From Populus alba (Eukaryota > Streptophyta > Magnoliopsida > Malpighiales > Salicaceae), in contig NC_133301.1 in the NCBI RefSeq assembly GCF_005239225.2, positions 10,044,318 to 10,108,317 of the forward strand: a stretch of 64,000 bases of DNA, written 5' to 3'. The number at the start of each line of letters is the position of its first letter. The stretch's first letter is position 1. Position numbers and translations under genes: made by a program. Below are positions 20,192 through 31,654 of the stretch, one piece after another. A model generated the notes under the pieces. That model did not search any database. It saw only the letters and a program-made list of their open reading frames with translations, and had not been told where the DNA came from.

Positions 20192-22958
20192 CCTCCACAT
20201 CTACATGAATCATGAATTTTATTTTATGTGATCTATTTTTATATTTGTAAAACATCTAATAATCTCATTTTTTTTCATAAACTTATGTGCTAGCATGCTA
20301 AATAACAATTCAAGTATTAACCAAAGTCAAGAAAAATAATCAAATGATGTGTCATTTTTATATAAAACAGCATTGAATTTGATGAAGTCTTAAAAAAAAA
20401 AAAACTACTTAAGGAATTGGACTTCCCATGTTGCGTCCAAGGCTAGAGACTAACTTGAATGTAGGCTTTTATTTTTTTGCTAGAGTGGTTCTTGCAAAAC
20501 AAGTTTCCTGTGGAAATAAGGATACTTTAATACTTAAATTAATAAATATCAAAGGATAAAATAAAATATACCAAGGGAAAACATAATGAAATTGTAGAGT
20601 GTGTATTTATATATTTTGTATTTCTATCTATAAACTTGTATGACTTGTTAGAATTATTTGGTAGTTGATGGTAATTCTTGAAATTGTTTGGTGGTTGATT
20701 ATTACGCAAGAAATTACTTTAGTTTTTCTAATAATAAAAGTATTTATAGATCTTGGTCATTTTTATTTACATTTTATATTCAGTTGCAATTACAAATATC
20801 TCAATCAGTGAAGAACAGAGTTTTATAATTGATGAAAATTATGGTGCTTGATGAAGAAGTTGGTGATTTTCAATACCAAAAACACAACTATTAGCGTAGA
20901 AATGTCGTGTGCATAGTTCTATTAACTGAAAAATATATGGAGGTGATTGCTGGCTAGAAAATCTAAATAGAAAAGTGTAGTGCTTGTTCTAGGAAATAAA
21001 AAAATGCATAAAGGTATGTGCTAGGCATAGTCTGGCTTGGTAAGAAAGAAACAAAAAAAAAAAAAAAACAGAATGAGAGGTGGGGAAGGAGGAGAGAAGA
21101 GAGGTAAACTCCAATTGTTTGAACAAGCTCAAATGGTTGGAAAAGTTTATATATACCATCAGAATTCAAGTAAGAATGTCAAGAATTTGGAAAGGAATTT
21201 GAAGGGGAAAATAAATTTTGTAGGAAATAATAGGACAGGGGATGTATTCCGAAGAATTATATGTAATTTTTAACTTATGAGTTTGATATTTTAGGTTGAA
21301 ACCCATGAATCTTCGAATAACAATGCTGACTTTAGGAACATTTCTAAATGCTGACATTGTTAAGCAATGATTTCCATTTATTTTTTGACGTAGGTTTGCT
21401 GGGCATTGTCCCAATATCACGCATATTCTTAAAGAGTTTTTTACTATACTGGTACAATAAAAAAATATTTCTTAAATGAGTACATCTTGAAAAATAATAA
21501 TTTTTAAAATAATACAAGAATCAATACATGTGGGTATTGCCTGCACAACTATGTGTGTTGTGCAAGTGCTACCTCTGCAACTAGCAAATTTAATTTTTCT
21601 TCTTGCATATTTGTGGTTTACAGATCATGAAAGGAACAAAAATAATCCATTGGCTAAAAAAAAAGAAAGATTATATGGCATAAAAAGACAAGAGATGGAG
21701 AGAAGAAGGGAAAAACAATAAAGAATTAGACATTAGAGATTTCTTACGAGGATACTCGTAATATAATTAAAAAGATCTCGACGGGATGAATTTATCAATA
21801 CCATCAAAAGCTGACTTTGGAGTTGATGGTGAGCCACATATATCGTCTAAAGATGATGGTATACCCATTTGTTGGCATCTCATCACCTGCTCCAAAATTT
21901 GTTTTTCATGGTGCCTATAAATTTGTATTGTCAAAATCTTTTAATGATATTGAGAATGTCTTCATTACAGTTGTGATATCTCTAACATCTCATTCTTTCT
22001 TTCTTTCTTTTTATCTTTTTTTTTTTTTTGTTCTCTCTCCTTTCTTATCTTTTTGTGTCATGTCTTCTATTTCACTGTTTATTGAATTATCTTTGTTTCT
22101 TTCATGACTATTAAGAGGATGTTTGAAAATATAGTTGTGATTGCATTTCAAAATGTTTTTTACTTGGAAATGCATTAAAATAATATTTTTTTTTATTTTT
22201 AAAAAAATTATTTTTGATATCTACACATCAAAATGATCTAAACACACAAAAAAAACATTAATTTTATGCAAAAAAATAAAAATTAAAGGAACACAGTTTA
22301 TACCGCGTTTCCAGACAGTGCCTTAAATCTTTACAAAACATGTATATTAACTTTTGTATATTTAAATGTTTTGTAAAACATGGATATATTGCTAGTTTAG
22401 GGATTATTTTTCAGTTAGTTGTGATAGTTTCAAAAACATTTTCTCCTATATGCTAATCTAGAAAAAAACTATATTCTTTATTGGGATTTCATGAGTGTTT
22501 GTTTTTATATTACAACCTGCTTGTATTTTTTCCAATTTATTTTTTGCCTAATTGATACTTTTGCACTTGTATTTTAATGGTTTTAATATGTTAATATAAA
22601 AAATAAATAAATAAATCCGAAAAAACATCAATTAAATGCATTTTCAATTAAAAAACATCATACACTACAATACCAAATATAAATTCAAATATTCTAACAA
22701 TACCTAATACAGATTCAAATATTCTATTTGCTGGTTTGCATTCTCAGGTATCTCCGGTATAGGTTTCTAACATTTTTCACGTTCAGCAACAGATTCAAAC
22801 TCGTCCAAAAGGAGGGGGGGAACATCTTAACGTTCACTTTCTCAAATCTCGAATCTGGGGATATATTCATATTCAAATCCATTACTTCTGGATGACCAAC
22901 TCCAATAAGAAAGCTGAAACAATCATGACATCAGACACTGACAAAATTGGTTAATCAT

Positions 22959-23168
22959 GTTTAAAAACACCGTGCAAACAGTTTCTTTAAATTTTTAAAT
23001 TTTTTTTTTTGTTAAAATTTATTTTTTTAATGTTTTTAAATCATTTTAATGTGCTGATTTTAAAAATAATTTTTAAATAATAAAATATATATATATATTA
23101 TTTTGATGTATTTCTAAACAAAAAATACTTTGAACCGCAATCGCTATCACAACATAAAACACACCCTA
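22959..23168 (-). mobile_element. MITE-like element B in array unit 4
   Basis: Fourth array copy of the inverted AT-rich element. On the minus strand it begins near AGGGTGTGTTTTATGTTGTG and carries the GCGATTGCGGTTCAAAG block. It is paired with element A at about 22118-22326. Confidence 0.5.
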
Positions 23169-23963
23169 AATCTGAGCAGAGCTTCTTCATAGAACGTATC
23201 GTAAGAATCATGTCCAGTTTCATTCAAGTTATGGTTTACTTACATTTGAAAGAAACTTTCCAGGCATGATCAGTCTAGTGTCAAATTTATTAGGATTCTT
23301 CTGCTATCGAGCTCAAACTGTACAACGCATGCAGTTTGACCAACCCTCTCTGCATATGGTAATTCTGCTTCCCAGACATCTAATTACCAAGTTGCAATGG
23401 CTGAGCAAACAACGAATTTCACAGCATACAAGTACACCAGTTTTGCAGAATGCTACTAACAATACAAGGAGGTAGTGGTTGCTATAACAGTGGTACAGGT
23501 CGACTGGTAGATATATTGGCAAGGTATGGTTTAGTGGCTGAGTTCTAAATCAATGCCTCTTGTAACTCAGTATACAAGGATCTGTAATTGTCTGAGGCAT
23601 AGCCTAATGGTAGTTGCTCCTATCCTTCAAAAGCTATCTATCAATCAAAAGCATGCATGCATGACATGAAATTTGCAGCTGAATATAAATTTTAAGAGAG
23701 AAGCGCTATCTCCTTCAGTTTCCATAAAAGCTAATTTAGAGAACAAAAAATCATCCAGCCTCCTGGATATAGACAGTCAAAGGAAGTAACAAATGAGTAC
23801 AGCAAAAACAATGAAGGATGAACATAACGAAGCATGTCCTACTCAGTTTCACATGTAACAAACACTCCTTTTCAATGTTGTGATTGTAAGATCAGAGAAA
23901 AGAAATGCAACATGAAACAGCCACTCATCTTCACCTTGTCAAATGTTCCCATGAAAGAGACTG

Positions 23964-25692
23964 TCATAAAGGCATCGAGACACCTACAATATATACAAAA
24001 CAAGTAGTCAGGTAGGTGGTAACGTCATATGAAATGACAAATGTAATGCCATGTTTGATGTTACTAAAGAAACAAATCTCATGGTTACATCTCACTCAGA
24101 CTGGGAAAACATGTATGTTTCAGTAACATGGTTCTTAAGCAATTCAAAAAATAAATAAATAAAGTGAAAAGGCTGTCATGTGAATGGTGATTTTATTTTC
24201 ATTTTTGTTTTATAGTTTTCATTTCCTTAGCATTGACAATAGAGAGCATAAATGCCACTTTCGCTATCTAACTCACTACAAAACAAAGTTCTTTCAGCAA
24301 ATACAAAAAGATCATCTCAGTTAAAGGGGTTAAAAGTGACAGTTCAGTTCATAGTAACAACTAGCAAAAGCAGCGTGGAAAAATAGTAGCTTGCACAGCC
24401 TTTTGAATAGTAAAACAAGACTTTCATAGAGAACCAATCATTAATTTATGGCTTGCAACTGTTCCTTTCACAGAAGTTCTCTTTGAGAAAACATGACATC
24501 AATCCACTGAATCAACCAATCAAACTGCAGCCAAAATCTGAATGTACTCACATCAATCACGATTACCTAATAACTGAGATCAATAAAAATCATTCCAGCA
24601 TATGTAAGCATTTAGAATCATATGTGCCTCTCCTTCCCTCTCTCTTCTTCAGACCATTACCTATACACATTTCTTCTTTCCTTATCAGGCTCAGTCAAAA
24701 CCATATACCATTCTTGCCACCATAGCACCACGCTCTTTTGATGCAGAAAGCAATTTCAGATTTGAAATTTTCAACCTATAACCAGAGACACTGTTGAAGT
24801 TGAACATCGAACACCAATGGACGTTTCAATTTTCATAATCAAGCATCATCACAACAATGTGTTGTTCTTCCCACCATACCACCACCTCACATTTTATATA
24901 GTTAATCACACACCATTAATAATCGTCTGCAGATTCCAATGTGTTTGTCATTTCGTATGACATTATCCAGAAACTACAACATAATGTTACCCCATGGATT
25001 CTGAATCTAAGAAAAGCCTAGACCATCAGTTGTAATCAAATGACCACTTCACAGGGCTGTGAAAAAATCCAAAACAATTTATGCTTTCTATTGGTCATGA
25101 GCATGGCTCCCCGTGGGAGTTGTTTCCGGATTAGATTTTCACAAGTCCATTTATTGCAAAAAAAAAAAATCTTTATAGTCTACCGCAATGATTTCACTGA
25201 ACAAGCTGATATATTTTACATTATGGAGAACAATATAAATGTACCATTTTCGGCCAGTAAAATAAACAAACAGGTGGCGAGCATAAAGCTGGGGAGAAAA
25301 TGATAGGAATGGAAAACCAAACCCACCTTGAGGCACTAAAGCCCAGGAGTCAGATTCGCTAGACAAGCTCGAAATCAACCTCGCTGATGCTACCGCGCTG
25401 TGCAATGGCAACATCGATTCGACGCAACTCAATTGCAGTGGTAATCTATCCATTAAAACAAAAGTAAGAAAAAAAAAAGAGAATATCGAAAAGGCTTTTA
25501 AGAGAGGGAGAGGAAAAGATGTCACCTTGAGGAGCGAGAGAGGCGTCTTGTTGTTGCAGGAACAGAAACCTGAGTTGGAAGAGAGCTGGATTTCAGTGAA
25601 GAGAGTTCAGCAGATAACGATTTCTTGTTGAGCTTGAAAAGGAAAGGCTGTAACCTTGTTGATAACCTGGAGACTACCTTCGTGGAAGCCAT
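23964..25692 (-). CDS. NFD6-like: NFD6-like small mitochondrial protein
   Basis: Three coding exons: 25526-25692, 25327-25445 and 23964-23983. Phases agree and GT-AG sites are present, giving 101 residues. The N-terminus (MASTKVVSRLSTRLQPFLFK...) is basic and Ser/Ala-rich, as in mitochondrial presequences. The conserved core CVESMLPLHSAVASARLISS (residues 63-82) and the end WALVPQGVSMPL mark the plant NUCLEAR FUSION DEFECTIVE 6 family, whose Arabidopsis member is mitochondrial and needed for polar-nuclei fusion. Intron 2 is about 1.3 kb. It contains another splice-compatible exon (24344-24399, giving GCASYYFSTLLLLVVTMN-stop), so alternative 3' ends are possible. The last exon sits inside array unit 4 and is duplicated in units 1 and 3. 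The gene is transcribed towards the array. Confidence 0.8.
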
Positions 25693-26689
25693 TTTTGCCT
25701 GTCTCTGTCTCTTAGGCCTTTGATTTTTGACAAGGGTTTTACTTGTTACGTGCCAGACAGGGCCAAGTAGTCGTGAGGATGGTATCCTGGTTTAGAAGCC
25801 AACGGCAGGTCGTTTCCACAGTTCTTTCAGTCTTTGCACAATCACCCCTAAACTTTGATCCTTTCTCTATTACCACCTTGTATGTTGTAAGTTCAAGCTT
25901 CTTTCCAATTTCGATAAACATTAGCTATAAAGATAACAATCAGTCCACAATTCCTTCATTATCAAATCATAGCATGATTACGTATATAATTCATATTCAA
26001 TTTTCTAAATATAGGGTATGGAACGATTTTTGAAATATTGGATTATTGGTTTAGTAATTTTTTTTAGATAATGCAATTTATCAGCTCTTACTTCTCTTTT
26101 AAGGGATAACACAGTTATATTTTTTAAATTGAAAAAATAATTATATTTTTTGTTTGTTTATTGAGATGAGATATTTTTTTTCTCTAAAATGAGGGGAATT
26201 TGGGATATTATATTGCTTAAAAACCTTGGAATTAAATTTTCCTCTAAAATGAGAGGAATTTGGGATACCAAATGCTATGGCATTGTGATTTTTTTTTCCT
26301 TAATTAAATTACCTCTTAAGTTGTCTCATGTAGCCTTATTTTTAGTGATAATTAGACAAATATTTTAAGTGATTGACGTGTGTAATGCATTATTTTACTC
26401 TATAATTATAATCATTTTATAAAATTTAATTTATTATTGTAATTACCTCAATATATTAGTTTTAGACATGGGTGTATGTGTTGAAAAGGATAATCTTTTT
26501 ATTGACAAATTAGATGCTTAAGTTTTAAAGGTTAAAATTATAAACTTACTTGCATTCCTCATGGATACTAAATAAAGAATCAAAAACTAAGAGTGAGCAA
26601 AAAAAATTCAAAAAATCGATTAAACTGAGAAAATCGGGAAAAAAATAACTGAAAAAAAATAAACCGTAAAAAAAAATGATTAAACGATT

Positions 26690-26930
26690 AAAATTTTGAA
26701 AAAAAATAACCGGTTCAGTTCAGTTTCAGTTTTATAAACTTGAAACCAAAAAACTAAACCAGACCGAACCCTACTAAAAAAAAACCCAAACAAAAAACCA
26801 AGCTAAAATCAAAAAACCGAGTCAGACCAAAAAAACCCGAGACAAACCGGTTTGAACCGGTTTTTTTCCAAAAAAACCGAACCAAAGAGAAACCAATGGT
26901 TTAAACCAGTTTCAATTCTTTTTTTTTTAA
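26690..26930. repeat. Degenerate AACCGG/ACCGAAC low-complexity repeat
   Basis: A chain of variants of AAACCGGTT, ACCGAACC and AAACCAG in A-rich spacers, including the near-palindrome AAACCGGTTTGAACCGGTTT at 26844-26863. This looks like an internal fragment of a plant repeat and has no coding content. Confidence 0.6.
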
Positions 26931-27785
26931 TTTGGTTTGATTATTTTTTTTATAAAAATTAAACCAAATAAAAAATAATCACCCCTATTAAATACATTTA
27001 ATTAAGACTTTTCGTTTTCAACTATATATAAATATCATATTTCTATCAATGATACTCAAGCCATCTAAATATTTTTTCTCTTCCCGAGGAAGTTTTATTT
27101 ATACATATACAATTACGAGATTCAATAGTAAAAGTGAGTGTTAGTTAGTGAATGTATAGGATTTTTTTGTTTTTTTTATGGAAGTTTGTATAAGATTTTT
27201 AAATTAACGTTATCTATTTATATGTAGGGAGTGTTTTTTTTCATAAATATTTTATGAATATACATGAAAAATATTTATGATGTTTTTGTAAGTAATGATG
27301 TAAAAAATTACTATAATGGAGTTGGAGGTGATGAGTTCGTAGTAATGGGGTGAGGGTGTCAGTGATGGAGGTGTTTGAAAAAAAAAAAAAGAATAGTACG
27401 AGTTTTACACATTAAGGTCCACTCAAATATTTTTCATTTAATTTAATGATTTTCTAGAAAAGATTCATATGTAGCTAATTCTTCCTTGTTTTTCACTAAA
27501 AGCTTCCTTTGGAAAAAAAAACATGATTTATTTTTATTCATGCTAATATTATTTATAAAAAAAACTTAAGATCAACTTTCAATTAAAAAGTAACAAATGT
27601 GCCTTCATAAATTTTATGAGGTACTATAAGAAAAAGCTAAATCAATAATTAATTTTAAGAGAATTGTCATATGTCTAAGACCTAACTTTTCATCCAACTA
27701 ATAAATTGAAATTGAACCGGGTGATAACATGTCATATGTTTATTTTTGTTAAAAATAATTAAGGAGTTTCATTAAAAAAAAAAAA

Positions 27786-27876
27786 AAAAAAGAGGCCAGA
27801 CATAAGCTACTAACCTTCTACTTTTAGGTCATGCGCCTATATTTATTCTTCTAAGTTTAAATGTCTGGCCTCTTTT
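27786..27876. repeat. Short inverted repeat (hairpin)
   Basis: The arm AAAAGAGGCCAGACAT (27787-27802) is the exact reverse complement of ATGTCTGGCCTCTTTT (27861-27876). About 58 nt of loop separate the arms. The loop holds no recognisable gene. It may be a small MITE or its relic. Confidence 0.7.
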
Positions 27877-30154
27877 CACATTATCCATTTAAGATTTCAA
27901 TAAAATTCACTATAAATAAAATAATTAAAATAGCATTTAAAAAGTTATATAATTTTTCATAGTTGTAAAATAAGATTATAGCCTTTTATGGTAATATTAA
28001 AAATTACTTTATGAATTTGCATATTATGAATTAATATGCAAAACTATTTAAAAAATATGATCATAAATATTATTTTAGAATAAAAAACATATTATTTATT
28101 TATTATCATAAGATTTTTGCATAAATTTTTAGATTAATTATTTTTTTTCCTATCATGTATAAATTATTGATTCATGATTTTTTTTATGTTTTTCATTGAA
28201 ACTTTGTTTTCAGATCTTGATATAGTTTTATTTTTAAAAAAAAAATAATGCTGTTTATAAAAAAAAAATTAAAAAAAAGAGAGAGATACGTACTTGAAAA
28301 AGGAAATAAAGTTTTGTCTTAAAAAAAATATTTTTTTTCATTCTTAATTCAAATGATTGAAAATTTATTTTAATTGGCCGAAATGTATTTGGGTTTTTTT
28401 TTTTTTTCAACAAGCGAGCTTATCCTCCTTGCTTTAAGCCTATAACTTCTTTTATATTGCTCTTAGTTTTTTAAAATTTTTTAATAAAATTCATTATAAT
28501 TAAACTGATATTTGAAAATGATTTTTTCTCCTTAATTTTCAAATAAGATTATAGCTTTTATGGTAATATTGACAATAACTTGTGAATTATTATATAAAAA
28601 CTAATATGCAAAACCTTTTTTTAAAAAATATGCTCATGAATAACAAATAATAATGTTTCTCATAAAAAAATTATTTTGTCAGGGATGCGTATAAAAAGAA
28701 AGGAAGTTTTGATTTAAGAGAAACCGTGATTTAAATTTTTATGAATATTATTTTAATTTCCTTTACTTTTTTTATTAAAAACAAATCTATTAATAAAAAA
28801 GACCTATTATCGTAAAACAAAACCTCACGTAATAACAACAATATTTTTTAGAATTTGAATCATGAAATTTCTTACAAATGTCTAATTTAATTGCAACATA
28901 GCTTATAAAATATTTTTTTTAGAATTTAAATCACGAGAAAAAAAAGATAGTTGGTGTTATATAACATATATAGGCCAAATAACTTCTTATAGTTAAAATG
29001 TCAATTGTTTACAAACATATCTTCATAAATTTTGAAATAAAATTATCTTTAAATTAAATAAAAAAATTACAATGATGTATACAAAATTACTCAATTATGC
29101 CACATTTTTTAAATAAAATTAAAGATATTTAGGGTTATATTTGCAATGTTTTTCAATAATTGTATGTGTAAAATATTTAAAAAATACTACGCACATGAAT
29201 ATTTAATTAAAATAAATATATATTTTCTTTTTTTTATTGTCAATGTTTTATATTCTTTCCTTGAATTAATTTTTTCTAAAATTGTGTGAAAATAATCAAG
29301 ACATTATTTTTTTTATTAGAAGTTGTTATATGAAAAACCATGCTTTTGATAAAGAAAGATATTTTTTATGAAAAATAATAAATGAATAACAAAAAGGGTT
29401 TTTGGAAAAGAAACATATTTTTTCTCTTAAATCTAAATCAATTAAATTTTTATTTTAGTTGCTTTATGTTTTTATATATATAAAAAAACCAATGTTATTG
29501 ACACAAAAGCCATTGCTTTGTTAAATAAAAAAAATGCATATATAAAAAAAGAGGAGAATATTGATTGGAAATGTTAAAAATATATATTATTTTCAATATG
29601 ATATGTTGTTACAATCAACTTATTATAAACAAGAGTATAACTAAAAAATTTTAAAAATAAATTATAATATTTAATTATTCAAGATTCATGAAAATATCGT
29701 TTGATTTGGTGCTTGATTTTCTCTATAATTAGTAATTGTATTCAACAGGCTATTATCCAAAATATATGTTTTTGATTTGTGCACGTGAATAGTGCTAGGT
29801 GAATTAATTCACGGGTTACTGTTCACGTGAACATTAACTTTACTATTCATTGAACCTGTGTCCTGACCCAAAAAAAAATTCCATGTTTATTTAATTATAT
29901 TTTACTTAAAAACTAGTTTTTAATATTATTCAATAACACTATATAAATAAAAAAGATCACATGATAATGTAACATTTGTATTATTTGATCGCAATTCTAA
30001 TTTTATTTCTAATAATATTTTACCTTGCACGCTAAAAAACTATAAAAACTGTAGTTTTTATCGAATAAATTTCATGCGTGATGAATTTGTAGATAAGTTA
30101 ATGAACAATTAAAAATATTTGATATAAAATATTATTTAAATTAAAAATTATCAA

Positions 30155-30159
<5 letters not shown>

Positions 30160-30192
<33 letters not shown>
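30160..30192. repeat. (TA)n microsatellite
   Basis: Uninterrupted TA dinucleotide run of about 33 nt in AT-rich intergenic DNA. Confidence 0.95.
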
Positions 30193-30196
<4 letters not shown>

Positions 30197-31628
30197 TTTT
30201 ATAACCTCAATTTGAAAAGCATGTTTAATCAAACACATTAAACTATTTTTTATTCAACCTTAATTTCAACCACAATTTTAACCAAACATATATAAATATC
30301 AAACCGATATCAATTAAAATTACTTTTTATAAAATAATTTTTTTCAAATTATAATTATAAAAACTATTATAATATCAACCACACCAAACAGTACCTTCGT
30401 TGCTAGCGAATTCTTGCAACCCATGCGATGACATGTTATAGGCAATTTAGTTTTTCCATCCCAGAACGAGAATCATCCATTCTGGCATATTTTTGAAATA
30501 ATTTTTAATCACAACGTGACTGCAAGACTTATTAGTATTTAAGTTTTTTTTTTTTTTTTGGTCTTTAAAAATATTCTTTATATGTTCAGAAACGAAAGCT
30601 ATATTTTAATATAAAATAATATATTTTTCTTAATGCTCTACCTAATAACAACCGTATCTGGTACATACATGTTATTAATATTAACGTTGACCAGGTTGAG
30701 ACAAAATTACGGTAGGTAAGGGTTGAGACTTGAGACGGTCGTCTGACAGCCAATACTTTCACAGATCAATCCATTTGCTTCTCTTACCAAACTTTCCAAC
30801 CAATTATTATCTCAGTTTCATACGTAGATGATCACTCCAATGATTAAGACAAAATCTTCATGTAATTAATTAGGCAATTAATGTATTCTTTTTTCTGGAT
30901 TTGTTGAATTTACTCCAGCGCCACCAACCTTTAGCCCCCACCGACTAGGGTTAAAAAAAAAACAATTACTGTAAGAAAAATATTTATTTATTATTCATGT
31001 TATTTTAATAGGAAAAAAATAAATTATACGTGAATTAATTTTAAAATAACTTAGATAATCAACCCCTTTAAGATAATTTTTTTTTTAACAAACATTAAAA
31101 ATTGGTTTGATACAAGCTAACCTGGGATTAATCTATTAATCTATATATCAAGTCATAAAATTATAATAATCTTATAAAATATGAATCAAATAAATTATAA
31201 AGCTTTAATTTTTAATAAAATATATGTTAAATGATGAAATTAAAAAAAATTAATTAGAAAAAAACCTATAAAATTATCCAAGTTAACCTATCAAACCCGT
31301 GACGTGAATTATAAAATTAAAATAAATAAAATAAAATAAATTATAAAATCCATCGCTTTTCACCTGTGACCAAATAAACACAATGAAAATAATATAAATT
31401 TTACTAACTTGTAAATGGTTAACAACCTTAGTGCGAAACGGTTACTATTAGAAAAAGTCATTAAGTCCAGGGCTTACATTGATTGGGACTGGATTGAAAC
31501 ATGAAAATAATATAAGGACTAATCTAGTATTTAACCATTCATGTTTATCTATAAAGTAGTGAGAGAGAAAGTTGCACTCAAACAATCATTTCCTTTACTT
31601 TCTGCGAGCAAGTAGTAACAACCGATCT

Positions 31629-31652
31629 AGAGAGAGAGAGAGAGAGAGAGAG
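31629..31652. repeat. (GA)n microsatellite in the AIM1 5' leader
   Basis: An AG dinucleotide run ends two bases before the AIM1 start codon, so it lies in the 5' UTR if transcription starts upstream of it. GA-rich leaders are common in plants and can vary in length between alleles. Confidence 0.9.
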
Positions 31653-31654
31653 TC

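Larger units (their letters stand above)
17609..24413. repeat. Tandem array unit 4 (complete)
   Basis: Upstream region 17609-19078, intact peptide gene 19079-19330, type II downstream segment with SINE and CT/TA microsatellite, MITE-like elements A and B, and the NFD6-derived segment from about 23270. Here that segment continues past 24413 into the rest of the NFD6-like gene and not into the filler, so this unit marks the parental right edge of the array. From about 22.3 kb on, the unit resembles unit 1 more than its sister unit 3. Confidence 0.9.
25693..31560. other. AT-rich intergenic region, no gene seen
   Basis: Lies between two divergent genes (NFD6-like to the left, AIM1 to the right). 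It holds long A/T runs, a degenerate AACCGG/CCGAAC repeat (26690-26930), a hairpin (27786-27876) and a TA microsatellite (30160-30192). No open frame resembles a known protein. The two ends should contain the promoters of the flanking genes; no clear element stands out apart from general AT richness. Confidence 0.6.
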
